A DNA stretch of 12,078 nt from Flavobacterium psychrophilum (GCA_945878515.1 CAMCTL010000105.1:1-12078); one strand, 5' to 3'; positions 1-7,026 are shown, counted from the stretch's first letter. Translations and numbers: made by a program. The notes: generated by a model from the letters alone, not told the origin.

Positions 1-3
1 AAG

Positions 4-98
4 ACACCCACATTTTAATAAATCCCAATTTAACAAAAAACAAATTCCAATTATTGGATTTTGAAATTTTAAATTTGGAATTTATAGAAATTGGGTGT
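4..98. repeat. Imperfect palindromic intergenic repeat
   Basis: This AT-rich block contains nested inverted repeats: ACACCCA (4-10) with TGGGTGT (92-98), CCCAATTT (24-31) with AAATTGGG (88-95), and AAATTCCAA (42-50) with TTGGAATTT (75-83). The first two pairings share the right arm and so compete. It resembles the TTGGAATTT-type palindromes that I recall being scattered between genes in Flavobacterium genomes, but that is memory, not a search. It would lie between acpP (expected off the left edge) and fabF, genes usually only tens of bases apart. Confidence 0.55.
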
Positions 99-158
99 TA
101 TTATTTTTAAACAAAATTTCGATTGAATCTCAATCAAAACAATATTTAATTTAGAAAT

Positions 159-204
159 ACCCATGTCTCTTTTGTATTAATATTACAAATAGGAAAGCGT
201 GGGT
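159..204. other. Second intergenic hairpin upstream of fabF
   Basis: ACCCATG (159-165) pairs with CGTGGGT (198-204) with one G-T wobble. Inside it TTTGTA (171-176) pairs with TACAAA (184-189) around a seven-base loop. A smaller stem, GATTG/CAATC (121-125 and 131-135), precedes it. There is no clean T-run directly after the outer stem, so it is not a standard terminator. It could be a processing site or 5' leader structure of the fabF transcript, or the remains of another repeat. The 1-239 gap holds no gene that I can support. Confidence 0.35.
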
Positions 205-239
205 TTTATTTATTGAAAATAGATAAAAAACCTTTGGTT

Positions 240-1493
240 ATGGTATTAAAGAGAGTTGTAGTAACTGGTTTAGGAGCACTTACTCCTATTGGAAACAATG
301 TACAAGAGTACTGGAAAGGTCTTATTAACGGTGTTAGTGGAGCCGCAACAATAACTCATTTTGATGCTTCAAAGCACAAAACACAATTTGCTTGCGAAGT
401 AAAAAACTTCAATGTTGAAGATTTTATAGACCGAAAAGAAGCCCGAAAAATGGATCGATATGCTCAATATGCTATCGTAACCGCTGAAGAGGCTGTACAA
501 GACGCTGGTTTCAATCTAGAAAAATTAGACAAAGACCGAGTTGGTGTTATTTGGGGTTCAGGAATTGGAGGATTAGAAACGTTTCAGAATGAAGTGCTTA
601 ACTTTTCTGCTGGTGATGGAACTCCAAAATTTAATCCCTTTTTTATCCCAAAAATGATTGCCGATATTGCTGGTGGCCATATTTCAATCAAATACGGATT
701 CAGAGGGCCTAATTTCACTACTGTTTCGGCCTGCGCTTCTTCTACAAATGCTATTATTGATGCATTCAATTACATTCGATTGGGTCAGGCTGATGCAATG
801 GTAACTGGCGGTTCAGAAGCTGCGGTTACCATCGCAGGAATGGGTGGGTTTAATGCGATGCATGCATTGTCAACCAGAAATGATGACCCAACAACAGCTT
901 CCAGACCTATGGATAAAGATCGTGATGGTTTTATTTTAGGCGAAGGAGCTGGAGCATTAATATTGGAAGAATATGAACATGCCATTGCTCGCGGCGCAAA
1001 AATATATTGCGAAATTGGTGGTGGAGGAATGTCGGCCGATGCTTATCATATTACAGCACCACACCCAGAAGGGTTAGGAGCAAAAAATGTAATGCTTAAT
1101 TGCTTGAGAGATGCTGGTTTAACCCCGACAGATGTTGACGGTGTAAATATGCACGGAACCTCAACTCCACTTGGAGATATTGCCGAATCTAAAGCTATTT
1201 TGCATGTTTTTGGAGAACACGCCTATACCATGAATTTGAATTCTACAAAATCAATGACTGGACATTTGCTTGGAGCTGCAGGAGCAATTGAAACCATTTC
1301 TTCTATTCTTGCTATCAAAAACGGAATTATTCCGCCTACAATAAATCATTTTACCGATGATGAAAACATTGATTCTAAATTAAACTTTACTTTTAATGTA
1401 GCCCAAAAAAGAAACGTAAAGGTTTTAATGAGCAATACTTTTGGTTTTGGTGGTCATAATGCCTGTGTTTTAGTAAAAAAATTAGATATCTAA
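240..1493 (+). CDS. fabF: Beta-ketoacyl-ACP synthase II
   Basis: FabF catalyses the decarboxylative condensation of malonyl-ACP with acyl-ACP in cytosolic type II fatty-acid synthesis. The 417 residues from this ATG match the family's usual length. The Cys-His-His catalytic set is visible: C165 in VSACASST, H305 in MHGTSTPLGD and H342 in MTGHLLGAAGA, with K337 just before the last. The C-terminal SNTFGFGGHN loop (398-407) contains the gating phenylalanine, F401. The frame can be extended to a TTG at 213, but that adds nine residues unlike any FabF start; the conserved N-terminus is MVLKRVVVTGLG, so I choose 240. No Shine-Dalgarno is seen, as is normal for Bacteroidota. rnc follows after nine bases. 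acpP is expected upstream outside the window, separated by unusual repeat-rich DNA. Confidence 0.96.
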   Translation: MVLKRVVVTGLGALTPIGNNVQEYWKGLINGVSGAATITHFDASKHKTQFACEVKNFNVEDFIDRKEARKMDRYAQYAIVTAEEAVQDAGFNLEKLDKDRVGVIWGSGIGGLETFQNEVLNFSAGDGTPKFNPFFIPKMIADIAGGHISIKYGFRGPNFTTVSACASSTNAIIDAFNYIRLGQADAMVTGGSEAAVTIAGMGGFNAMHALSTRNDDPTTASRPMDKDRDGFILGEGAGALILEEYEHAIARGAKIYCEIGGGGMSADAYHITAPHPEGLGAKNVMLNCLRDAGLTPTDVDGVNMHGTSTPLGDIAESKAILHVFGEHAYTMNLNSTKSMTGHLLGAAGAIETISSILAIKNGIIPPTINHFTDDENIDSKLNFTFNVAQKRNVKVLMSNTFGFGGHNACVLVKKLDI

Positions 1494-1502
1494 TTCTTGT
1501 TA

Positions 1503-2241
1503 ATGAAACTCATTAGAAAAATATTTTCCAAATCCCGTTCTCCTGAAGACGGGATTTTTTTTGATGCTATGAGCGAAATTCTCGGATTTGTACCTCTTAA
1601 TTTGGAACATTTTAAAAAAGCATTCACACATCGCTCCTCTAATAAACAAGACGAACAGGGCAATGCTTTTAGTTACGAACGATTGGAATTTCTGGGAGAT
1701 GCCATGTTAAGTTCTGTCATTGCAGCACATTTATTCAACAAAGTGCCTGCTGGCGACGAAGGGTATTTAACCAAAATGCGTTCCAAAATTGTAAGTAGAG
1801 AACACTTAAACGAACTTGGAAAAGATTTAAATTTGGTTCGCTTTATAGACAGCAAAGTTCCCGTACAACATTTTGGGGAGAATATTCATGGCAATATATT
1901 TGAATCTTTGGTGGGTGCCATTTACTTGGATCGCGGTTATGAATATTGTGAAAAATTTATTCAAAAAAGGTTAGTCAATCCGTATGTGGATATTGCTAGA
2001 TTGGAAGGAAAGGTAATAAGCTATAAAAGTCTTTTGATTGAATGGTGTCAAAAGGAAAAAAAACGATTTCACTATGATATATTTGACGATAACGGGATAG
2101 ATGGGGAACGCTTTTTTGGCGTAAAACTAAGCATTGACGATAAAGTCATTGCGAAAGCTAGGGCTACTTCAAAAAAGAAAGCGGAAGAAAAAGCCTCTCA
2201 AAGAGCCTACTTTGCGTTTCAAAAAAAAATAGATGCTAAAT
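1503..2241 (+). CDS. rnc: Ribonuclease III
   Basis: RNase III cleaves double-stranded RNA in rRNA maturation and mRNA decay. The stop codon ends at 2243, so the full span with stop is 1503-2243, giving 246 residues. The order is an N-terminal extension (1-20), the RNase III domain with ERLEFLGDA at 59-67 (E62 and D66 as metal ligands) and GNIFESLVGA at 130-139 (E134 catalytic), then a dsRNA-binding domain at about 172-240 with the SKKKAEEKASQRA helix. The position equivalent to E. coli D114 is Asn131. The ATG at 1503 is preferred over a TTG at 1497. A later ATG at 1569 would remove part of helix 1, and the extension resembles that of other Bacteroidota homologues as I recall them. A terminator-like hairpin overlaps codons 10-20. 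Confidence 0.95.
1530..1562 (+). terminator. Terminator-like hairpin inside the rnc 5' end
   Basis: AAATCCCGT (1530-1538) and ACGGGATTT (1549-1557) form a perfect nine-base-pair stem with a ten-base loop. The stem runs into eight consecutive T residues (1555-1562). This is the geometry of an intrinsic terminator, but it lies in codons 10-20 of rnc, 37 bases after the fabF stop. It could end part of the fabF transcription and so attenuate rnc and the genes beyond, with translating ribosomes favouring read-through. Sequence shape supports it well; function is inferred. Confidence 0.5.
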
Positions 2242-2243
2242 AG

Positions 2244-2356
2244 TTGAATTTTCCTTAATTTACAACGTTTTCGTTTTTTGATTAGAAAAAACTTGCTGTT
2301 TTTGAAGTCAATGCACCAATAGAAATACTATATTTACAACTTATTTTTTCATTAAA
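2244..2356 (+). promoter_or_regulatory. Gap with possible promoter before the IPExxxVDY gene
   Basis: A near-match to the Bacteroidota -7 element, TATATTTA, is at 2329-2336, with TTTG at 2301-2304. The 24-base spacer is longer than usual, so the promoter is weakly supported. An AT-only inverted repeat, GTTTTTT (2273-2279) with AAAAAAC (2286-2292), lies just upstream and could be a weak pause or termination site after rnc. No gene is visible in this gap. Confidence 0.3.
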
Positions 2357-2845
2357 ATGGCAGTTCATAAATTAGATTTTGAAGATTTCGACGAAATTAA
2401 TTATCAACTAGTGGCTATTCATACTTCATTAGAAGATTATAGACTAGCCTATTTTATCAATAAAAAACTGCCTATAAATTTAAGTAGTAATAAGAATGAA
2501 ATTCATATAAATATCAAAGAAGGAGAGACAAAATTCTCGAGATTTTACTATTATGATAAGGAAAAGGAGACTTCTTGGAATTTAATTCAAAACAAAAATG
2601 AAGTAATACAAAACAAAAAAGATAATAATCAAAATCTATTTTCAAATTTGAATATTGAAGTTTCAACAAAGGTGTTTTTACTTCCAGAATTTAAGAAAGT
2701 CGATTATTTTCTAAAAATAGAAAACACAGAAGAAGTAATGGATGTTGCAGCAATTCAGTTTCTTCTTAATACAATTGAAAACATATCGACAGCTTATTAT
2801 GTCAATACAAATAAAATAAAATCAAAAAATAATTTAATTTTTTAA
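2357..2845 (+). CDS. IPExxxVDY family protein, function unknown
   Basis: This 162-residue protein carries the family signature as LPEFKKVDY at residues 109-117, with Leu in place of the usual first Ile. The N-terminal part (1-75) is mixed alpha/beta in appearance, with the motif-like stretch LEDYRLAYFINKKL at 25-38. Residues 77-95 are rich in Asn, Lys and Gln and are probably a flexible loop. There is no signal peptide or membrane segment, so it is likely cytosolic. The function of the family is not known to me. It ends five bases before pyk and follows rnc, a placement that I recall as conserved in flavobacteria, so it is probably cotranscribed with pyk. The family call is firm; no role can be assigned. 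Confidence 0.85.
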   Translation: MAVHKLDFEDFDEINYQLVAIHTSLEDYRLAYFINKKLPINLSSNKNEIHINIKEGETKFSRFYYYDKEKETSWNLIQNKNEVIQNKKDNNQNLFSNLNIEVSTKVFLLPEFKKVDYFLKIENTEEVMDVAAIQFLLNTIENISTAYYVNTNKIKSKNNLIF

Positions 2846-2850
2846 TATCA

Positions 2851-4281
2851 ATGTCAACAAACAAAAAAACAAAAATTGTAGCTACTCTAGGTCCTGCATG
2901 CAGTTCAAGAGAAATCATAAAAGATATGATCGAAGCGGGTGTTAACGTGTTTAGAATCAATTTTTCGCATGCTGATTATAATGATGTAAAGGAAAGAATA
3001 GCAATTGTTAGATCTCTTAATGAAGAGTTTGGCTACACCACAGCAATTTTGGGAGACTTACAAGGTCCTAAACTTCGTGTAGGAGTTATGGAAGATGGAG
3101 TGGTTGTTAAGGATGGCGATTTAATTACATTCACAACTGCCGAAGACATCATTGGAACGGCTAAAAAAGTCTTTATGAAGTATAAAAACTTTCCAAATGA
3201 TGTGAATCCTGGAGAACGTATTTTGCTCGATGATGGTAAACTTATATTTGAAATTATTGAAACTGACAAAAAAACAGAAGTTGTAGCCAAAGTAATTCAG
3301 GGTGGAGAATTAAAGTCTAAAAAAGGGGTAAACCTTCCAAATACAAAAATATCACTACCTGCATTAACAGAAAAAGATATTGCAGACGCTATTTTCGCAA
3401 TTGAACAAAAAGTAGATTGGATTGCACTTTCTTTTGTAAAAACACCAAGAGATTTACAAGACTTGCAAGAATTAATTGCAAAACATTCTGATGAAAAAAT
3501 TCCTATTGTTGCGAAAATAGAAATGCCTGAAGCCCTTGTTAATATCGATAAAATTGTTGCTTATTGCGATGCTTTGATGGTGGCGCGTGGTGATTTAGGA
3601 GTTGAACTTCCCGCACAAGAAGTGCCTTTAGTACAAAAACAATTAATTCTCAGAGCCAAAACAGCGAGAATTCCTGTAATTGTGGCCACACAGATGATGG
3701 AAACCATGATTACCAGCTTGACGCCAACTCGTGCCGAGGTAAATGATGTTGCAAACTCCGTGATGGACGGTGCTGATGCGGTAATGTTGTCAGGAGAAAC
3801 GGCAACGGGACTTTATCCGGTTCAAGTTATCCAAAAAATGACTCAAATCATTGAAGCTGTTGAGGATTCTCCACTGATCAAAGTTCCACAAAATACACCG
3901 CAAGTTAGAACAAACCGTTTTATAACCAAAACGATTTGTCATCACGCAGCACTAACTGCTAATATTATCGAAGCTAAAGCCATTTGCACTTTGACCAATA
4001 GTGGCTATACCGCTTTCCAAATTTCAGCATGGAGACCTTCTGCTCATATTCTTGTGTTTACTTCTAATAAAAGAATACTTACACAACTCAATTTATTGTG
4101 GGGTGTAAAATCTTTTTTTTATGACAAAATGAAAAGTACAGATGATACTATTACCGACGTAAACGAAATAGCAAGAGAAAAAGGATATGTAACCAAAGGC
4201 GAATATCTAATTAATTTAGCGGCAATGCCTTTAAAAGATAAAGGAATGGTAAATACTTTGAGAGTTTCTGAAATTTTATAA
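2851..4281 (+). CDS. pyk: Pyruvate kinase
   Basis: Pyruvate kinase transfers phosphate from phosphoenolpyruvate to ADP, the last step of glycolysis. At 476 residues it has the normal bacterial length. The A domain starts with TKIVATLGPACSS (7-19) and RINFSH (35-40), where R35, N37 and S39 are substrate- or potassium-binding positions. The B-domain lid spans roughly 71-170. The catalytic lysine is K222 in IVAKIEMPEAL, with E224 and D248 (MVARGDLGVELP, 243-254) as the metal ligands, and T280 in VIVATQMMETM. The C domain begins near 355. Whether it is activated by fructose bisphosphate or AMP cannot be read from the sequence. It is the last gene of the fabF-rnc-IPExxxVDY-pyk run and is followed by a strong terminator. 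Confidence 0.97.
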   Translation: MSTNKKTKIVATLGPACSSREIIKDMIEAGVNVFRINFSHADYNDVKERIAIVRSLNEEFGYTTAILGDLQGPKLRVGVMEDGVVVKDGDLITFTTAEDIIGTAKKVFMKYKNFPNDVNPGERILLDDGKLIFEIIETDKKTEVVAKVIQGGELKSKKGVNLPNTKISLPALTEKDIADAIFAIEQKVDWIALSFVKTPRDLQDLQELIAKHSDEKIPIVAKIEMPEALVNIDKIVAYCDALMVARGDLGVELPAQEVPLVQKQLILRAKTARIPVIVATQMMETMITSLTPTRAEVNDVANSVMDGADAVMLSGETATGLYPVQVIQKMTQIIEAVEDSPLIKVPQNTPQVRTNRFITKTICHHAALTANIIEAKAICTLTNSGYTAFQISAWRPSAHILVFTSNKRILTQLNLLWGVKSFFYDKMKSTDDTITDVNEIAREKGYVTKGEYLINLAAMPLKDKGMVNTLRVSEIL

Positions 4282-4303
4282 TTTAGAAAATTCACATCCA
4301 AAC

Positions 4304-4346
4304 AAAATCCGCCTTATTTAGCAATAAAGAAGGCGGATTTTTTTTT
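4304..4346 (+). terminator. Intrinsic terminator of pyk
   Basis: AAAATCCGCCTT (4304-4315) pairs perfectly with AAGGCGGATTTT (4330-4341) to give a twelve-base-pair stem, followed by nine T residues (4338-4346). It begins 23 bases after the pyk stop, ends the operon, and abuts the next promoter. Confidence 0.93.
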
Positions 4347-4376
4347 GCATTGAATTTGAAATTTATACTACCTTTG
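4344..4376 (+). promoter_or_regulatory. Promoter of the Bax inhibitor-1-like gene
   Basis: TACCTTTG at 4369-4376 matches the Bacteroidota -7 consensus TAnnTTTG exactly. TTTG at 4344-4347 gives a 21-base spacer as the -33 element; an alternative TTG at 4350-4352 gives 16. The first option shares the last T residues of the pyk terminator. Transcription would start about 15-20 bases before the ATG at 4399. Confidence 0.6.
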
Positions 4377-4398
4377 ATAAAACTAAATTTAAAATAAT

Positions 4399-5169
4399 AT
4401 GGCATTCGAATCGAAAAACCCGTTTTTAATCAATAAATCCTTTTCAAATACAGCTACATCTACAGACAGAAAAGTGAATAACACTTCGATTATTGATTAT
4501 AACCAAGACATGACCTTGTCAGGAACAATCAATAAAACTTTAATTTTATTTTTGTTGCTAACAGCCTCTGCAATCGTTGTGTGGTGGATGGCCTTTAATG
4601 GGTTGAACCCAATGTTGCCAACAATTGGAGGTGCAATCATAGGATTAATTTTGGTATTAATCGCTGCATTTAAACCTCAATATTCTCCAATTTTAGCTCC
4701 TGGATATGCATTATTCGAAGGTTTATTTATTGGTGGCGTTTCCGCTATTTTTGAAGCACAATATCCCGGAATAGTTATGCAAGCAGTTGGTGCTACATTT
4801 GTAACCTTTGCGGTATGTTTGGGATTGTATAAATTTAAAATTGTAAAAGTTACGGAGCAATTCAAATCGGTGGTAGTAGCGGCAACGCTTGCTATCGCTA
4901 CTTATTACTTGATTTCTTGGTTGTTTTCGATGTTTACCAGTTTTACTCCAGTACATCATGACAATTCAATGATGAGTATTGGGATCAGCGTTTTTGTAAT
5001 TGTAGTTGCTGCATTGAATTTGTTTTTAGACTTTGACCTAATGGAAAAAGGTGTAGAACAAAGAATGCCAAAATTTATGGAATGGTTCGCCGCAATGGGA
5101 TTGATCATCACTTTGGTTTGGTTGTATATTGAGTTTTTAAGATTGCTTTCTAAACTCAATCGAAAATAG
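4399..5169 (+). CDS. Bax inhibitor-1/YccA family membrane protein
   Basis: This 256-residue protein has a polar N-terminus of about 43 residues followed by seven hydrophobic segments: about 45-65, 73-91, 98-118, 125-144, 157-180, 192-212 and 229-249. The typical BI-1 features are DFDLMEKGVEQRMPKFMEW at 211-229 and the final helix GLIITLVWLYIEFLRLL (234-250). Acidic residues D211 and D213 are candidates for the ion- or pH-sensing carboxylates described for bacterial relatives, but this alignment is from memory. The family is linked to calcium leak and membrane stress; the role in this organism is unknown. It lies in the inner membrane and is transcribed alone between its own promoter and terminator. 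Confidence 0.9.
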   Translation: MAFESKNPFLINKSFSNTATSTDRKVNNTSIIDYNQDMTLSGTINKTLILFLLLTASAIVVWWMAFNGLNPMLPTIGGAIIGLILVLIAAFKPQYSPILAPGYALFEGLFIGGVSAIFEAQYPGIVMQAVGATFVTFAVCLGLYKFKIVKVTEQFKSVVVAATLAIATYYLISWLFSMFTSFTPVHHDNSMMSIGISVFVIVVAALNLFLDFDLMEKGVEQRMPKFMEWFAAMGLIITLVWLYIEFLRLLSKLNRK

Positions 5170-5185
5170 AAAATGTTTCAATTAT

Positions 5186-5211
5186 AAACCACGCTTTCGA
5201 GTGTGGTTTTT
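5186..5211 (+). terminator. Terminator with UUCG loop after the BI-1-like gene
   Basis: AAACCAC (5186-5192) pairs with GTGGTTT (5203-5209). The stem continues through a G-T wobble, C-G and T-A to a TTCG tetraloop at 5196-5199. Five T residues follow (5207-5211). It starts 16 bases after the stop codon. Confidence 0.88.
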
Positions 5212-5383
5212 CTGTTTTCAATTAAACGGTTAAGCGTTCTAAATCTAAAATGATAAAAAAGTAAAACATACTCATACTTTTTGGTGAATCTGGAAAAAGG
5301 TTGTACCATAAAAAATACATCATATATTCATTATTATTAATGATTTTTTTAGTGTATATTCAAACTGTAAAATAATCAAATCT
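5212..5383 (+). promoter_or_regulatory. Antitoxin upstream region with palindrome and direct repeat
   Basis: No gene is visible here. A palindrome, TCATTA (5328-5333) with TAATGA (5338-5343), is followed by seven T residues. An eight-base direct repeat, TATATTCA, occurs at 5323-5330 and 5355-5362. Type II antitoxins commonly repress their own operon through such sites, so these are candidate operators, but AT-rich DNA makes chance matches likely. No convincing TAnnTTTG element was found. Confidence 0.3.
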
Positions 5384-5614
5384 ATGAAACTTCGAGTATT
5401 ACACGATAATTTTGGAAACCAAACTGGTGTTTATGTTCCGATGGAAGATTGGACTCTGATAAAAAATAACTATCCTGATATTGAGACCTTAGAACAGGAA
5501 TTGCCTCAATGGGAGAAAGATTTAATTGATAGCCGATTGGAGGCGATTGCCAAAAACCCTGAACGTTTAAAACCAATTGAAAGTCTTTTTGAAGAACTAA
5601 AACGCAAAATTTAA
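5384..5614 (+). CDS. Type II antitoxin, partner of RelE/ParE-type toxin
   Basis: This is a 76-residue acidic, helix-rich protein. The N-terminal part (1-20) looks like a short beta hairpin, with GNQTGVYVPMEDW resembling the start of Bacteroidota addiction-module antitoxins. The C-terminal half, with LPQWEKDLIDSRLEAIAKN (40-58) and PIESLFEELKRKI (64-76), has the amphipathic helices that usually wrap the toxin. Its TAA stop overlaps the ATG of the toxin frame (TAATG at 5612-5616), the usual coupled arrangement. The frame is intact although the toxin is broken. The family assignment rests on resemblance and gene context; no DNA-binding fold is obvious. Confidence 0.72.
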   Translation: MKLRVLHDNFGNQTGVYVPMEDWTLIKNNYPDIETLEQELPQWEKDLIDSRLEAIAKNPERLKPIESLFEELKRKI

Positions 5615-5913
5615 TGTACAATTCTCAATATTTTGATGAAGTTTTAATAGACATTCAAGAGGCGAAAAATTGATACAAAGAACAAAAAGAAGGGCTTGAA
5701 ATTGAGTTTGCTTTTGCAATAGAAAAAGCAATAGAAAAAATTTTGCAAATGCCAAAGTCCTATTCGCCCCGTTACAAAAAAATTAGAATTGCCCATCCGA
5801 AAACATTTCCATATAATATCCATTTTTATATTGATGAAAAATATAATTTGGTGGTTTTTACTGCAATTGTTCATAATAAAAGACATCCTAAATTTGCAAT
5901 TAATAGAGTTTAA
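5614..5913 (+). pseudogene. RelE/ParE-type toxin with internal TGA stop
   Basis: Translation from the ATG that overlaps the antitoxin stop gives 99 codons of a RelE/ParE-like toxin, interrupted only by TGA at codon 20 (5671-5673), after the residues DIQEAKN. The 79 codons after the stop are open and typical of the family: YKEQKEGLEIEF, then YKKIRIAHPKTFPYNIHFYID, VVFTAIVHNKRHP and a natural TAA. Relatives often carry an aromatic residue at the stop position, so a TGG-to-TGA change is the simplest explanation. No start codon shortly after the stop would rescue most of the fold. The native toxin would be a ribosome-dependent mRNase or gyrase inhibitor; subtype cannot be told. A sequencing error or low-level read-through is possible. 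Confidence 0.8.
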
Positions 5914-5943
5914 AAAAGAGAAGTAAATTGCTTGTTTTATTAG

Positions 5944-7026
5944 TTAAAAATCAAATTTCAACTGCACCACAACGGTCTTTTTTTCTTCGGTATTTAAATT
6001 ACTTAATGATATTCCTAGTAATCTTACAGAATCTTTCATTCGTTCTTGGTATAAAAGCTCATTGACTGTTTCTAAAATTAATCCTTTGTCAGAGATAAAA
6101 TAAGGTAAGGTTTTACTACGAGTTTGTTGGGTAAAATCGCTATATTTTATTTTTAAGGTAATGGTTTTACCCGAAATACGATGCTTCTTAAGTCTTTTTT
6201 CCAATGAAGTTGCAATATTTTCTAATTGTTCCAACATAAAAATTTCAGAAGATAGATTGACATTAAAGGTATGTTCAGCAGCCACTGATTTTGTAATTCT
6301 ATCCGATTTTACTTCGCTATTGTGAATGCCTCGAACGACACTATAATAGAAATTTCCAGATTTCCCAAAATGTTTTTCAAGGAATTCAAGCGATTTACTT
6401 TTGAGCTCCAATCCTGTAAAAATACCCAATTGGTACATTTTTTCGGTTGTTACTTTTCCAACTCCATAGAATTTTCGAATGGGTAAAACTTCCAAAAAAG
6501 AAAGAACCTCATCTGGATTTACCGTTTTTTGCCCGTTGGGTTTGTTGTAATCGCTTGCAATTTTTGCCACAAACTTATTGACTGAAATCCCTGCCGAAGC
6601 GGTCAAACCCACTTCGTTCAAAATACGCAAACGGATTTCTTGTGCTAATAAAGTGGCACTTGGATTTCCTTTTTTGTTGACAGTAACATCAAGATAGGCT
6701 TCGTCAAGTGACAATGGCTCTACCAAATCGGTGTATTCAAGAAAAATCTTTTGAATTTTATTGGAGATTTCTTTGTAGCGATCAAATCTTGGTCGCACAA
6801 AAATTAGATCAGGACAATTTTTTTTGGCTAAAACCCCACTAATGGCACTTCGGACGCCAAATTTTCTAGCTTCATAACTTGCTGCAGCAACAACTCCACG
6901 ATTCTCGGCACCGCCAACTGCGATGGGTTTTCCACGCAATTCAGGATTGTCCATTTGCTCCACCGAAGCAAAAAAAGCATCCATATCGATGTGTATGATT
7001 TTTCTATTTGGAATTGTTTCTGACAT
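5944..7026 (-). CDS. dinB: DNA polymerase IV (Y-family)
   Basis: This is a 360-residue translesion polymerase that copies past damaged template bases with low fidelity. Palm motifs are IIHIDMDAFFASVE at residues 10-23, with metal ligand D14 and steric-gate F19, and PLSLDEAYLDV at 104-114, with D108 and E109. The fingers carry the AASYEARKFGVRS stretch (48-60). The thumb has helix-hairpin-helix-like YGVGKVTTEKMYQLGI (187-202), and the little-finger domain covers about 245-345. The C-terminus ends QLKFDF, a plausible sliding-clamp-binding motif. TAAATTTG on this strand (7038-7031) fits the -7 consensus but lies only four bases before the ATG, implying a very short or absent leader. No SOS-type operator was recognised. 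Confidence 0.95.
   Translation of the reverse strand: MSETIPNRKIIHIDMDAFFASVEQMDNPELRGKPIAVGGAENRGVVAAASYEARKFGVRSAISGVLAKKNCPDLIFVRPRFDRYKEISNKIQKIFLEYTDLVEPLSLDEAYLDVTVNKKGNPSATLLAQEIRLRILNEVGLTASAGISVNKFVAKIASDYNKPNGQKTVNPDEVLSFLEVLPIRKFYGVGKVTTEKMYQLGIFTGLELKSKSLEFLEKHFGKSGNFYYSVVRGIHNSEVKSDRITKSVAAEHTFNVNLSSEIFMLEQLENIATSLEKRLKKHRISGKTITLKIKYSDFTQQTRSKTLPYFISDKGLILETVNELLYQERMKDSVRLLGISLSNLNTEEKKTVVVQLKFDF

Noticed and set aside
213..239. Nine-residue N-terminal extension of FabF from a TTG
   Set aside because: The conserved FabF N-terminus begins at the ATG at 240, and the extension has no family resemblance.
1569..2243. Shorter rnc starting at the ATG at 1569, which would put the hairpin in an intergenic gap
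   Set aside because: It would cut into the first helix of the RNase III domain, and the upstream extension resembles that of other Bacteroidota enzymes as I recall them. It remains a minor alternative.
4723..4959. Minus-strand open frame inside the BI-1-like gene
   Set aside because: It overlaps a clear membrane-protein gene and shows no domain or start context of its own.
5671..5673. TGA as a recoded codon (selenocysteine or tryptophan)
   Set aside because: No selenocysteine insertion structure was recognised, and flavobacteria use TGA as stop. A nonsense mutation is simpler.
5644..5886. Minus-strand open frame opposite the toxin remnant
   Set aside because: It is the antisense shadow of the broken toxin, whose plus-strand frame carries recognisable family motifs.
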